A stretch of 64,000 nt of DNA from Leptospira_A soteropolitanensis (GCF_026151335.1 NZ_JAMQPP010000004.1), one strand, 5' to 3'. Positions 53,967 to 63,452 are shown, numbered from the stretch's first letter. Notes: generated by a model not told the origin, from the sequence alone. A program made the numbers and translations.

Positions 53967-55436
53967 TTATGCCTGGAATTTAGATTGGATAAAATTTAGT
54001 GCCATAGTAAAGATTTTTGAAAAATCTCTCTTATGGTTTTCATCATTCACTCGAGAAAGTATTCCTTTTAAAATTGTTTGTACCTGAGTATAATTTGGTA
54101 CTTCAAAAAAAGCTTTTTGGATATGAGGCCAAGCCATTTTCACCATTTGCATAAACTCAGGACTTCCCTTTTTAAACTCTTGGATCATACGATCTAACGT
54201 AAGTTTAACGATTTGAAAGTTTTTGATTTTTTTAACAATACCACTTAAAACTTCGCGACTCAAATCCGATTTTGAACTCATCATTTGAAAGACAGCATTC
54301 CAATCGACTGGCTCATTTTTTTGTTCTTTCAAAACTTGCGTGCGAAGGGAAACCACAGCCTTTTCAAATTCAGAAAGACCACGTAACCAGTTCTGATATC
54401 CAACCTGATCTGACTTGGTTTGAAAACCAGTGATGGTTTGGATCATATCCATAAATTCTTTTAAATTAAAACTCTCCAACCTGACAAGATTGGGATCGAG
54501 GGGCGTTTCTGGTTCCTCTTCTTCAAAATCAACATCGATGTCCTGTGAAAAATCATCGGCGTCATCTGTTTGTGAGTGAGAAGAGTTGGTTGCCCCTGAA
54601 GAATCAGAATCATCAAATTCTAAATCTTCAATTTCATATTCTTCTTCTTGTGTAGCATTAGATTGATTCTTTGAAGATGGTTCTGGAAGAGGATTGTCTT
54701 TGGGATCTGGCCCAATTTTTACATCTAAAAGTTCACCGGTGAGGTTTTCCCCAAATGTTTCCACAATTTCCAAAAGAATGGATTTGTCTCTTTCGGGGAT
54801 AAGAGACTGCTTTTTGACTACTGGAGTAGGAGGTGCATTGGCTACAGCTAGAGCATCTGTTAAAGATACCGGTTCTTTTTCTGACTCAGCACTAGATGGA
54901 ATCGAAAGAGCTGCTTTGGCAGACTCAGCCATTAAACCTCTCGGCTCTATAATTTCACCAGTAAGAGGATTTTCTAAAACAGTCAAAATCCCTTTTTGTA
55001 CAAAAACAAAATCCTTCGGATGGGTGACTTGAAGCCGTTCGACGATTTCTTCCGCTGCTGAAGAAAAACTAGGAACAGGAGCATTATTGATTTTTTCCAA
55101 CTCCTGCGCTTTTAGTTTTTCTTGTACCTTATTCAGAACTTCGATAAAATTAGAATTTAAATAGGTAGAAACTTCATTCTGCGGAACACCTAACATAGTA
55201 GCAAATTGAGGTAAGTGTTCAAAAAACTGGTCAGTTTTTTTAATGTTCCCTGTCATGTAGGATTTAATTTGTTTTGCGACCTCTTCTACTTTGGCCGGAT
55301 CCATTTTACGGGCTTTGAGGAGTTTTTTAAAAATATCGATATGTGCGTGGAAATAGGACAGAAATTCCCCATAAGCGGTGAATTCATACTCCCCGTGCGC
55401 TTTTTTTTCTAAAACCTTTTTAGAACCGTCTGACAT
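53967..55436 (-). CDS. Cytoplasmic protein of unknown function (cluster gene 1)
   Basis: 489 residues, no signal peptide or membrane helix. An alpha-helical N-terminal part (to about 125), a linker with prolines (to about 210), a strongly acidic low-complexity stretch (about residues 255-320, including EEEYEIEDLEFDDSDSSG and DVDFEEEEPETPLD), and an alpha-helical C-terminal part (330-489). The arrangement suggests an adaptor that binds partners through the acidic region. The family is not recognised. First gene of the three-gene unit, divergent from the small lipoprotein at 55530. Confidence 0.65.
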   Translation of the reverse strand: MSDGSKKVLEKKAHGEYEFTAYGEFLSYFHAHIDIFKKLLKARKMDPAKVEEVAKQIKSYMTGNIKKTDQFFEHLPQFATMLGVPQNEVSTYLNSNFIEVLNKVQEKLKAQELEKINNAPVPSFSSAAEEIVERLQVTHPKDFVFVQKGILTVLENPLTGEIIEPRGLMAESAKAALSIPSSAESEKEPVSLTDALAVANAPPTPVVKKQSLIPERDKSILLEIVETFGENLTGELLDVKIGPDPKDNPLPEPSSKNQSNATQEEEYEIEDLEFDDSDSSGATNSSHSQTDDADDFSQDIDVDFEEEEPETPLDPNLVRLESFNLKEFMDMIQTITGFQTKSDQVGYQNWLRGLSEFEKAVVSLRTQVLKEQKNEPVDWNAVFQMMSSKSDLSREVLSGIVKKIKNFQIVKLTLDRMIQEFKKGSPEFMQMVKMAWPHIQKAFFEVPNYTQVQTILKGILSRVNDENHKRDFSKIFTMALNFIQSKFQA

Positions 55437-55529
55437 AATAGGATCACATCCAATGCATAGGAAAAGTCACAAGGGTCAAGATTTTTACGAACCGATTGAC
55501 GAAATGCAGGGAGAACGGAGTTTAGGAAT

Positions 55530-55799
55530 ATGAATCGTTTGTTAGTTTTGGTTGTTTTGTGTTTTGTCATGATCTTCTCTACATCTTGCCAAAAGAGAGA
55601 AGACAAAACCCTGGAAAGAAACCTATTTACTTTCCTCATTAGTTGTACGGGAGGGAGTTTAGAAGCCTGTAACGCAGATTGTGCCGCAAAATACCCAGAC
55701 ATCACTGGGGTGAATTACACTTCTGCTTCCGCTTGTTTCAGTGCTTGCTCCACAAACTGCAATCTCTCCACTACCTTACTTTTACTTACGAATAAGTAA
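55530..55799 (+). CDS. Small Cys-rich lipoprotein
   Basis: 89 residues. Signal peptide with lipobox STSC, lipidated C20. The mature part has six further cysteines: C39, C47, C51, C69, C73, C77, giving C-x7-C-x3-C-x17-C-x3-C-x3-C. The paired CxxxC motifs suggest a disulfide-bonded helical hairpin on the outer face of a membrane. Function unknown. It converges on rsmE with 17 bases between. Confidence 0.75.
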   Translation: MNRLLVLVVLCFVMIFSTSCQKREDKTLERNLFTFLISCTGGSLEACNADCAAKYPDITGVNYTSASACFSACSTNCNLSTTLLLLTNK

Positions 55800-55816
55800 T
55801 CAGTTCGTTCTAAAAA

Positions 55817-56497
55817 TTAAGTTCCATACACAAGGAAACTGGCAGCCACAATGCCTGCCGTTTCCGTCCGGAGAACTCCGCCAGGCAAAGTCAGCCGAGG
55901 GATTTGGTTTGTTTCCATCCAATTTTCTTCGTCAACATGAAATCCACCTTCAGGACCTACCACGGGAATTTTTCCCATGAGTTGATTCACAGTAAATACT
56001 ACAGACTGGTGAGGATGAAAAACCACCAAACTTTCTTTATGTGATTCCATCCAATCCATAGCCGGTTCAATCGAAAGTGATAGTAACTCCGATTGTTTGG
56101 ACTGAGCCGCCGCTTCTTTTACAATCTTTTCTGCTCTCTCCAAATTAAACTCTTTTCGGATAGAATGGCGAAATACGAGAAATACCACCGAGTCCAGGCC
56201 AATCTCTGTCACCTTTTGCAAAAAGAAATCAAACCGGTTTCCTTTGGGTAAAGCAATGGCAATCGATTTGTGTTTTATTTTTTTCGGGATTTGGGTTTCT
56301 TTTAAAAATTTTAATTCTTTGGAATGCGGAGAGTATTGGTAATCGTAAAGACCACCAAATCCATCACGGATTTGGATGATGGTGTCTTCCTTATTAAGTC
56401 TCAATGCTCGAAGGTGCGCCAATTCTTCAGGAAATAGCGAGATCGTAGGTTTCTTTAAAAAACCAGTGCGAAAAAGTATAAGTCCAGGTTCTAACAA
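55817..56497 (-). CDS. rsmE: 16S rRNA m3U1498 methyltransferase RsmE
   Basis: SPOUT-class methyltransferase that methylates U1498 of 16S rRNA. The knot motifs are present: VVGPEGGFHVDEENW and LTLPGGVLRTETAG, with AIALPKGNRFDFFLQKVTEIG earlier. 226 residues, normal length. The start appears to be a TTG at 56497 without a clear ribosome site, 4 bases after the LolA-like gene, so coupled translation is likely. Confidence 0.9.
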   Translation of the reverse strand: MLEPGLILFRTGFLKKPTISLFPEELAHLRALRLNKEDTIIQIRDGFGGLYDYQYSPHSKELKFLKETQIPKKIKHKSIAIALPKGNRFDFFLQKVTEIGLDSVVFLVFRHSIRKEFNLERAEKIVKEAAAQSKQSELLSLSIEPAMDWMESHKESLVVFHPHQSVVFTVNQLMGKIPVVGPEGGFHVDEENWMETNQIPRLTLPGGVLRTETAGIVAASFLVYGT

Positions 56498-56501
56498 GTG
56501 T

Positions 56502-57275
56502 TTAGCGGCTTAGGTTATCGACGGCAAACAAAGAAGGATCTGGGTTTACCGATTTGTCAACTTCTTGAATTTCCCAAACAGTGATACTACCTGTGTTCAA
56601 ATCTAACATTTCGAGCCTAGAGGCTTTTTGAATCTCTTCTACTTTTCCGGAAACTTCTTTCACTTTCACGGGGCCATATTTTAAGTTCAAAGTTTTGAAT
56701 AAAATTCCGTCTCTATCGTGAAAGTCGACACGGTATGGTTTTAAATCTTTTTTACCGACCAGTAATACTAATTTTTTATAAAAATAAGGAAGGATTGGTT
56801 TTAAAGAAACTCGGTAATACACTTCACCTCCTATTTCCAAATCCGCATTTACAAGTGGGTTGTAATTGGCCTGATAAGAATAACCAGAAAGGTCTACATA
56901 AAAAAATCCAGTCCCCATCAAGGACTCGTATTTCTCATCATCTGTTTTTCGAAAAAGTTTCGCACTTAGGACATTGAAGAAAAATACATTTTCACCTTCG
57001 TCCTTAGTCAAAAGTTTGGACTCGAGTCCACGCCCCTTCCTGTCAAAAAGAAGAAGCGCATCTTCTCCATTAAAAAATCGATTGATTTTCCATGTCTCCG
57101 AAGTTCCGTTCCTACGAATGAGAACGTAAGTCCCTTTGACAAGGCCTTTTCCAAAATCCATCTCTCGGTCAAGCCTTGCCAAAAGTTCCTGAGCTGACAA
57201 ACTGGTATCAGCTGCCCCTTGCGCCTCTAAAGAAACAAAACTCACGAAAAAGAAGAAGAAGAGAATTCTTAGCAT
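56502..57275 (-). CDS. LolA-like outer-membrane lipoprotein-sorting family protein
   Basis: 257 residues with a signal peptide (ILFFFFFVSFVSLEA-QG). The mature protein has the half-barrel strand pattern of the LolA_like family: KGTYVLIRRNGTSETWKINR, NPLVNADLEIGGEVYYRVSL, LVLLVGKKDLKPYRVDFHDRDG. Relatives may carry lipids or lipoproteins in the periplasm. No lipobox. It lies between guaB and rsmE in a minus-strand operon with short gaps. Confidence 0.78.
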   Translation of the reverse strand: MLRILFFFFFVSFVSLEAQGAADTSLSAQELLARLDREMDFGKGLVKGTYVLIRRNGTSETWKINRFFNGEDALLLFDRKGRGLESKLLTKDEGENVFFFNVLSAKLFRKTDDEKYESLMGTGFFYVDLSGYSYQANYNPLVNADLEIGGEVYYRVSLKPILPYFYKKLVLLVGKKDLKPYRVDFHDRDGILFKTLNLKYGPVKVKEVSGKVEEIQKASRLEMLDLNTGSITVWEIQEVDKSVNPDPSLFAVDNLSR

Positions 57276-57283
57276 GTATGATT

Positions 57284-58810
57284 TTATTCCGCACGCATAG
57301 ATGGTTTGGTATAAGAATACAGCCCATGAACACTGCCTTGTGCCTGTGCCGATTCCGTTCTACGTTCAAAACGAAGTTTCCCTTCCCTTAATGCCTTATG
57401 AAGATCTGGAATATTGCGAAATCCCATATCTTGGAAACTTTGTCTGAGACCTTGGACGAGATAAGGAATGAGATTGAGGACAGATCCTTTATCTACAACG
57501 TATCCAGAAACACCCTGTGCTACTTTGATTTTTTGGGATTCCGAGAAATAACGTTTATCTCCACCTTTACTCATCGCTTCTAAACTTGCCATTCCTCTAT
57601 ATTTCTTTAGACGAATTCCGTTTTCATAAAAATACTCACCGGGAGCTTCTTTTGTTCCGGCAAACATAGAACCCATCATACACATGGAAGCACCAATCGC
57701 AAGAGCATTGGCAATGTCTCCGATATTAGAAATTCCTCCATCGGCAATCACTGGAACTCCATGTGCCTGAGCATACTCTGCAGTTTTAAACACTGCCGTA
57801 GCTTGCGCTCTTCCCACTGCCATAGTATCTTGTGTGATACAAATAGAACCAGGTCCCATTCCTATCCGAAGTCCATCGGCACCTGCGGCAATGAGATTTG
57901 CTGCTTGGGCTTTTGTGACTACGTTTCCACCGATGACATCAATGTTTGGAAAATTTGATTTAATCCATTGGATCATTTCCATTTGGTAACTAGAGTTTCC
58001 TTGAGCGGAATCAATAATGATAGCATCCACTCCGACTCCCGCAAGGGCAGCCATACGGTCACGTGACTCTGGTAAGGTGGAGAGTGCGGCTCCTACTCGT
58101 AATCTTTTTTGATCATCTTTTGAAGATTGAGGGAATTCTTTATTTTTTTTCAAGTCGCTACGACAAATGAGGGCAACTAACTTTCCTTGTTTATCAACAA
58201 TCGGAAGTTTCCCTTTTTTACTGGTGCGAAGGATGTTGTTCGCTTCTTGCAAACTAATACCAACATTGGCAGTAATGAGTTCCGTTGTCATAACCTTTCC
58301 TAGTTTGATACCACGGTCTCTTTCAAAATCGACATCCCTATTCGTAACAATACCAACTAACTTTGTACGGGCAGTCCCATCTTCCGTAATGGGAATCCCA
58401 CTAAAACCATACTTTTCCTTAACCGCATCTAAATCTGCTAATGTATGTTCAGGGGAAAGTAAAATAGGATCTTTGATAAATCCATTCTCATAGCGTTTTA
58501 CTTTGCGAACAAGTTCTACCTGTTCATCGATACTGTTGTTATAATGTATAATTCCGATTCCACCCATCAGTGCTTGTGCGATGGCCATTTCTGACTCTGT
58601 AACCGTGTCCATAGGAGAGCTCATCAGAGGTCTTTTGAGTGAAATATTTTTGGAAAGTTTGGTTTCGAGTTCAACATCGCTTGGGTTAAAGTCGATGTAT
58701 CCGGGCAGAACTAAAAAGTCCCGATAAGTGAGTCCCATGTTGACCGAGAAGAGCTCTTGTCCACTGACTCCATCGAAAAGCTCAGATCCTGGTAGGGGTT
58801 GATTTGACAT
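57284..58810 (-). CDS. guaB: Inosine-5'-monophosphate dehydrogenase
   Basis: Oxidises IMP to XMP with NAD+, the committed step of GMP synthesis. 508 residues: barrel start TYRDFLVLPGYIDF, two CBS domains (about 100-220), then VDAIIIDSAQGNS, the catalytic Cys in GMGPGSICITQ, and the flap region YRGMASLEAMSKGG. The frame opens at 58840, but the ATG at 58810 has an AAGGA site and gives MSNQPLPGSE. First gene of the guaB, LolA-like, rsmE unit. Confidence 0.96.
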   Translation of the reverse strand: MSNQPLPGSELFDGVSGQELFSVNMGLTYRDFLVLPGYIDFNPSDVELETKLSKNISLKRPLMSSPMDTVTESEMAIAQALMGGIGIIHYNNSIDEQVELVRKVKRYENGFIKDPILLSPEHTLADLDAVKEKYGFSGIPITEDGTARTKLVGIVTNRDVDFERDRGIKLGKVMTTELITANVGISLQEANNILRTSKKGKLPIVDKQGKLVALICRSDLKKNKEFPQSSKDDQKRLRVGAALSTLPESRDRMAALAGVGVDAIIIDSAQGNSSYQMEMIQWIKSNFPNIDVIGGNVVTKAQAANLIAAGADGLRIGMGPGSICITQDTMAVGRAQATAVFKTAEYAQAHGVPVIADGGISNIGDIANALAIGASMCMMGSMFAGTKEAPGEYFYENGIRLKKYRGMASLEAMSKGGDKRYFSESQKIKVAQGVSGYVVDKGSVLNLIPYLVQGLRQSFQDMGFRNIPDLHKALREGKLRFERRTESAQAQGSVHGLYSYTKPSMRAE

Positions 58811-58907
58811 AATTATCCTTCCTTTTTCTACTTTAAGCAAGAAAACTCTCCGTGCAAGAGAATTTCAGGAGAAATTCGTCCGATAATAGTAAGTAACACG
58901 ACCTTTT

Positions 58908-60065
58908 ATGGAAACACTAGAAAGAAGTAAGCGATCTTTGGATGTTTTTTCTGACAAAGAAAAAAAACTCCACGTTTTGACGAAATTTTTATTAAACCAG
59001 GAATTGAGTCTAAAGGACAATATCCATTCAGGGGAGAGTTGTTTTTTAAAAAAAGTATCTGCAGATGGAAACAAGGTTCTAGTAAGCGTACGCCCTACGA
59101 TGACCCTGTCCGTAGGCCAAAAAGTAACCCTCTATAAAATTCTAGGCAGATACCTCCACCTGGAATGTACAGTCGAACAGGAAAAAGGGGAATCCCAATA
59201 CGTTCTCCACTTAGATAAAATTGCCATTGCCAAAAAAGATAGGGAAAGTTCACGAATTCCTGTCCCTCCCGGTTCCGCATGGATCACTAACGTGGTTTCT
59301 AGTAAGGCCAAAATCGAAACCGATATGTTTCATGTTCCCACTGCTGTAAAAGTAAACTTTCAGGACTATGAAACTAAACTGAAGAATACTGTTGATTTTA
59401 TCAAAATATCTACTTTTAACTCGAGCGAAGACTCAGAAGTCATCCGCCAAATCAAAAAAACAAAAAAAGGCCTATTGTTAGAGGATGCTACAGACCGGAA
59501 ATGTTATGAGTCATCACCAAACGAAGACTTTTTAGTTTTTTCTGAAGAAGTGGAAGATGATGTAGATAAAGAAATTAATAACAAACGAAACCAAAAAATT
59601 AAATCGGAACTAATCCTACCCATTCTTTACCTAAACGATGAAGAAGAGTCCATTCCGATTGGTTATATCCAAATGCAAAGTAAAACAGAAACCTTTGATT
59701 TATTAAAAGCAATGGAAATGAAAACTGTTTGTTTTGAAATGGTAGACCGTATTCGTCATTCTAATATGATTAAATCCGACGGAAAATTTCCGGTGATTGA
59801 TATTTCTGAAGGAGGATTGAAGGTAATCGTCGACCATCCAGATTTAATCAAAAGTCTTCCCAAACTTTCTGGATTTCAATTTGATCTTTTTTTCAAAATG
59901 CAATCCCCTCTTACGGCTTTTGGAACTATCAAAACCATTTCCAAAAACGAAGAAGGTCACCTAACAGTAGGACTAGCGATTGCAGGTCACTCCTCTCGTT
60001 CAGGTGAAAAAAAGAGATTTTTGGAGAATGTGGAATTCTTTCGCAAACAAAATCACAAACCTTAA
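58908..60065 (+). CDS. DUF1577-like protein with a possible PilZ-type C-terminus
   Basis: 385 residues, cytoplasmic. The length and overall look match the DUF1577 family described from Leptospira. The C-terminal 110 residues resemble a PilZ beta-barrel (FPVIDISEGGLKVIVDHPDL, TAFGTIKTISKNEEGHLTVGLAI), but the cyclic-di-GMP-binding RxxxR that should precede it is not obvious. The N-terminal half has a YcgR-like barrel feel (SVGQKVTLYKI). Function unknown; an EAL enzyme nearby (62052-63311) makes a cyclic-di-GMP link plausible. Divergent from guaB; ends 3 bases from the radical SAM gene. Confidence 0.55.
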   Translation: METLERSKRSLDVFSDKEKKLHVLTKFLLNQELSLKDNIHSGESCFLKKVSADGNKVLVSVRPTMTLSVGQKVTLYKILGRYLHLECTVEQEKGESQYVLHLDKIAIAKKDRESSRIPVPPGSAWITNVVSSKAKIETDMFHVPTAVKVNFQDYETKLKNTVDFIKISTFNSSEDSEVIRQIKKTKKGLLLEDATDRKCYESSPNEDFLVFSEEVEDDVDKEINNKRNQKIKSELILPILYLNDEEESIPIGYIQMQSKTETFDLLKAMEMKTVCFEMVDRIRHSNMIKSDGKFPVIDISEGGLKVIVDHPDLIKSLPKLSGFQFDLFFKMQSPLTAFGTIKTISKNEEGHLTVGLAIAGHSSRSGEKKRFLENVEFFRKQNHKP

Positions 60066-60068
60066 AAT

Positions 60069-62006
60069 CTAAAGTTCTCCGTATCCCAAAACATCCATAG
60101 ACCATCTCTCTTCGAGTTTCCTTGATAAAAAGGTTATGGTTTCTGGATCCATATTTTGTTTTAAAAATTCAAAGTCATTGGGATCTATTTCCTCTCCCTC
60201 TAACAAATAAAATACTTCTTCCGAAGGATCCAAACTCTGTATTTTACTAGTAGATACTCTTTCAAAAACTAAAAATGTTGTGGAGTCCAATTCTTCGTTC
60301 CGCCAATTCCTTAGTTCCAAATGATTCCCATCAAATACAAAAACCAATCGATGCTGTAGGTTCTCACCCCTATGAGCTAAAGTGCGGGAAAGATAGGATT
60401 CTCTTTTGGATTCCAAAAGAGTCACCAATTTCTGAATCTCTTTGGATTTCGGAACAGATACCAAGGGAATCACAAAATCAATCGTACAAAAAGGTTCCGC
60501 AGCGATTCGCTCCTCTATAAAACCAATGATACGAGAAAGATCCTTGGATAAATCTTTTGTGTGAAACCAAACACTGTGATGACGGCTCCCGGACCACTCA
60601 GACAAATTAGATTTCCAAGGGTTAGATCCCAACATAACGGATGAATTTTCTATATCACCTAACATCAAATCAATACGGTCATTTTTGTCTGGCGCGGCAC
60701 TACATAAAAAAGGTCTCGGAAATTCGTCCAAACGACGTTCCAATAGATCCTCTGCAAAATACAATGACTCTGTTAAATCGCGGGAACTAAAGGTAGGAGT
60801 CTGAATGATCCTGTAGGGAGGTGTTGGCATAAAAGAAAGACCTTCTTTTTCGGCATCCCTACGCATTGCAGTTCCCGGCAATACAGACAATGGGAAAGCT
60901 TGTACCCATTCCCCAAGTCCATGTTCTAAGAAAAAATGTATCCCTCTTTCCACATCCTCTGGTTTGTCACCGGGAAGACCAATGATGAGATCAAGGAGGA
61001 GTTCCATCCCTTCACCAGCTAACATCTTCGCCACTTCCGCTACTTTGTGTGGGCTACCATATCTTTTGACTCGTTTTAAAGTTTCCTCATTAACCGATTG
61101 GAGTCCCAGTTCCACACGAGTAAATCCCGCCTTACGAAGTTTAGTTGCAAGTTTCGGAGTCACACCTTCCGATCGAAGTTCTGCAAACATAGACATCTGA
61201 CCGTCTGCATTGATTTCGGCAATGGCGTCTAAAAAATTTTCAAACCCCGGTCTATGGTTAAATGTAGGATCTAAAAAAACTAATTCCCGAGCCCCTTTTT
61301 CTTTTAAGTGGGAGATCAATCGAATGGTTTCTGGAATGTCAAGTGTCCGAAGGTTCTGAGAAGATTTAGGATAAAAACAATAAGTACATTGCGATTTACA
61401 ACCTCTTACCGTTTCCAAATAAGTGGAACGTTTGGGATCTACTTTTAAATGTCCAGTAGTATAAGGAGACGGAAAATCAGTGAGTGGGAAATCTGCTGGC
61501 ACCGGTTTTCCAAAGGAAGTGAGATTTCCATTTTCTTTTCGGTATGCCACATTTTCCAATCCCTCTAATGAGGAACGAGAAAGTAATGTCCGCATTAAAT
61601 TTCGAAAACTATGTTCTGCTTCACCAGATACAGCGATATCATAACCTTCTTCTCCGAGGACATAGGGATTGTCTTCGTTTACTTCCGGTCCACCGATGAG
61701 GATCGTGGTTTCGGGACTACGTTTTTTAACTTCCTTAGCGATATAAAGACTTCGTTCGGTGTTCCATAAATAGAGAGAGAGTCCCAAAAAATCAGGTCCT
61801 TCTTTGACAATTCGATCGATGAGGGCTTTGTCCCCTAAGGAATCTGTATCTTCTGGAGAAACAACTTGGGGACTGATTCCTTTAACAGGATCGTCTTTGG
61901 ATGCAAGACAACTTGCTAAACTAGCAGCCGCTAAAGGAACATTTCCTGTGGCTGCGTAGTAAGACGGTGGTGGTACAGGTAATTGCAAAAATTGTATTTT
62001 TGCCAT
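60069..62006 (-). CDS. Cobalamin-type radical SAM protein of unknown substrate
   Basis: 645 residues: a B12-binding-like Rossmann domain (ILIGGPEVNEDNPYVLG, YDIAVSGEAEHSF) without a DxHxxG histidine, then a radical SAM core with C203, C207 and C210 in RGCKSQCTYCFYP, DPTFNHRPGFENFLDA and LIIGLPGDKPEDVERG. The last 200 residues form a region I do not recognise. The architecture is like the large B12-binding radical SAM family that modifies lipids, cofactors or peptides. The ATG at 62006 (MAKIQFLQLPVPPP) is preferred over 62045. Confidence 0.82.
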   Translation of the reverse strand: MAKIQFLQLPVPPPSYYAATGNVPLAAASLASCLASKDDPVKGISPQVVSPEDTDSLGDKALIDRIVKEGPDFLGLSLYLWNTERSLYIAKEVKKRSPETTILIGGPEVNEDNPYVLGEEGYDIAVSGEAEHSFRNLMRTLLSRSSLEGLENVAYRKENGNLTSFGKPVPADFPLTDFPSPYTTGHLKVDPKRSTYLETVRGCKSQCTYCFYPKSSQNLRTLDIPETIRLISHLKEKGARELVFLDPTFNHRPGFENFLDAIAEINADGQMSMFAELRSEGVTPKLATKLRKAGFTRVELGLQSVNEETLKRVKRYGSPHKVAEVAKMLAGEGMELLLDLIIGLPGDKPEDVERGIHFFLEHGLGEWVQAFPLSVLPGTAMRRDAEKEGLSFMPTPPYRIIQTPTFSSRDLTESLYFAEDLLERRLDEFPRPFLCSAAPDKNDRIDLMLGDIENSSVMLGSNPWKSNLSEWSGSRHHSVWFHTKDLSKDLSRIIGFIEERIAAEPFCTIDFVIPLVSVPKSKEIQKLVTLLESKRESYLSRTLAHRGENLQHRLVFVFDGNHLELRNWRNEELDSTTFLVFERVSTSKIQSLDPSEEVFYLLEGEEIDPNDFEFLKQNMDPETITFLSRKLEERWSMDVLGYGEL

Positions 62007-62051
62007 AGGTATTGTCACTATCCTCGAAGAGAGGGTTTTTCGCAAAACCTT

Positions 62052-63311
62052 TCAAGAACGAGAGGCTACTACATCGATAAATAAAATCAGATTTTCGGAA
62101 AGGTTCCTGGCAAATGTCCGTAACATCATTCGTTCCGAAATATCATGATACATTTGGGAAAGGGTCCAAGCATCCCGACTGGTTTTGGATTTATGTAAAT
62201 GTTCAAAAAAATAAGGCCGAAACGACCAGTTTTTTCCGAGAAACGAATAATCTGGTTCCATTTGTCCCGACTGGACTCTTGCATAGTTGGGAGAAACCTG
62301 AAAACCCAGTGGATTTGTGATGTACATTCGAAAGAAATTCCCATCCCCAAAAACGCTCGTTTCAAAACCACCCTTCCATTCCCAAATACCATTTTCTTCG
62401 GTAAACCCCATCATGATTTCCGAAAGTTTATCCTTCCAAAGATTTTCCCATTCGATCTGGCGGTTCATCTCTGCTTGTTTGCGAGCATGAAAATACTCTA
62501 AGGAAGACTGCATCTCCATCCGGTATTCAAATCGTTTTGCAAAAAAAGTTTCTGGTTTGGCAAAATAAAATCCCTGGATGTACCTTGCTCCATAATTCAA
62601 GGCATTATAAAGTTCATCCTCTGATTCGATTCCCTCAAAAAGCAAACTACTTCCAAGAGATTCACCTAACTTAGATAAGTTGAGCAAAATTTCCTTAAAA
62701 TTCCGAGAGAAAGTAGACCTACGCAACATTTGTAAATCCACTTTGATGATTTCTGGATGGAAAAGTCCAATTCGATCCAGATTACTGGCTTCAGACCCCG
62801 CATCATCCACTGCGATGGAAAACCCTTCTTGCCTATATAAGTTGAGTACGGGTCGCAATAGTTCTAAGTTATGCGGAAACCTTTCTTCGGTAATTTCAAT
62901 CACGATCCGTTCTGGATCCACACCCACTTGCCTGACCATTTGGATGGTTTTTGGCAATGTAGTTTCCAACTGTAAAAGAGTATGGTACATTACATTGGGC
63001 GAAATGTTTAAAAATAACTTAGTTTCTGGTGGCGCTTCCTCTTTGAATTTTTCTAAAGCGAGAAGCCGAATCTCTTCATCGACTTGTTTTTTCAGATAAA
63101 AGATCTCATCATAACCAAAGGTTTGGGACAAAAAGAATTCCCCAAGACTCACAAGCCCCTCTGGTGTGGAAAGACGCCCTAATAGTTCATAACCGTAAAT
63201 GCCTGTCGATTCCGAGGAGAGGATGGGTTGGAAAACGGGAACAAGAGTCCCTCCGGACAACCACTCTTTCCATTCCCTTAGGAATTTATGACTTTCTCTT
63301 TCTGTAATCAT
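62052..63311 (-). CDS. EAL-domain cyclic-di-GMP phosphodiesterase
   Basis: 419 residues. The EAL domain starts at VFQPI and carries the expected metal- and substrate-site residues: E42 in YELLGRL (for EALLR), N in FLNISP, E in VIEITEER, DD in VDDAGSE, K in IIKVDLQ, E in LFEGIESE, and Q in YIQGFYFAKP. The C-terminal 160 residues are an unrecognised sensor-like region (EFRMEM-type helix, then WEWKGGFETSVFGDG). There is no GGDEF domain, so it probably breaks down cyclic di-GMP. A small hairpin abuts its start codon. Confidence 0.85.
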   Translation of the reverse strand: MITERESHKFLREWKEWLSGGTLVPVFQPILSSESTGIYGYELLGRLSTPEGLVSLGEFFLSQTFGYDEIFYLKKQVDEEIRLLALEKFKEEAPPETKLFLNISPNVMYHTLLQLETTLPKTIQMVRQVGVDPERIVIEITEERFPHNLELLRPVLNLYRQEGFSIAVDDAGSEASNLDRIGLFHPEIIKVDLQMLRRSTFSRNFKEILLNLSKLGESLGSSLLFEGIESEDELYNALNYGARYIQGFYFAKPETFFAKRFEYRMEMQSSLEYFHARKQAEMNRQIEWENLWKDKLSEIMMGFTEENGIWEWKGGFETSVFGDGNFFRMYITNPLGFQVSPNYARVQSGQMEPDYSFLGKNWSFRPYFFEHLHKSKTSRDAWTLSQMYHDISERMMLRTFARNLSENLILFIDVVASRS

Positions 63312-63329
63312 AGATGGATACTACCATCT
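63312..63329 (-). promoter_or_regulatory. Hairpin abutting the EAL gene start codon
   Basis: AGATGG (63312-63317) and CCATCT (63324-63329) pair around a 6-base loop immediately before the ATG of the EAL gene. No other ribosome site is visible, so the hairpin may hide the initiation region and limit translation. Confidence 0.35.
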
Positions 63330-63452
63330 TAATGCAAGATCGGTACCAGTAAGCACTGTAGGGATTTTTACTGCATTCTGCTTAAAAAAAAGACACAAGG
63401 GGTAAAGGAGTAATAAAAAGCTGGAGATTTGCTGAATTTTAAGGCAAGGTGA

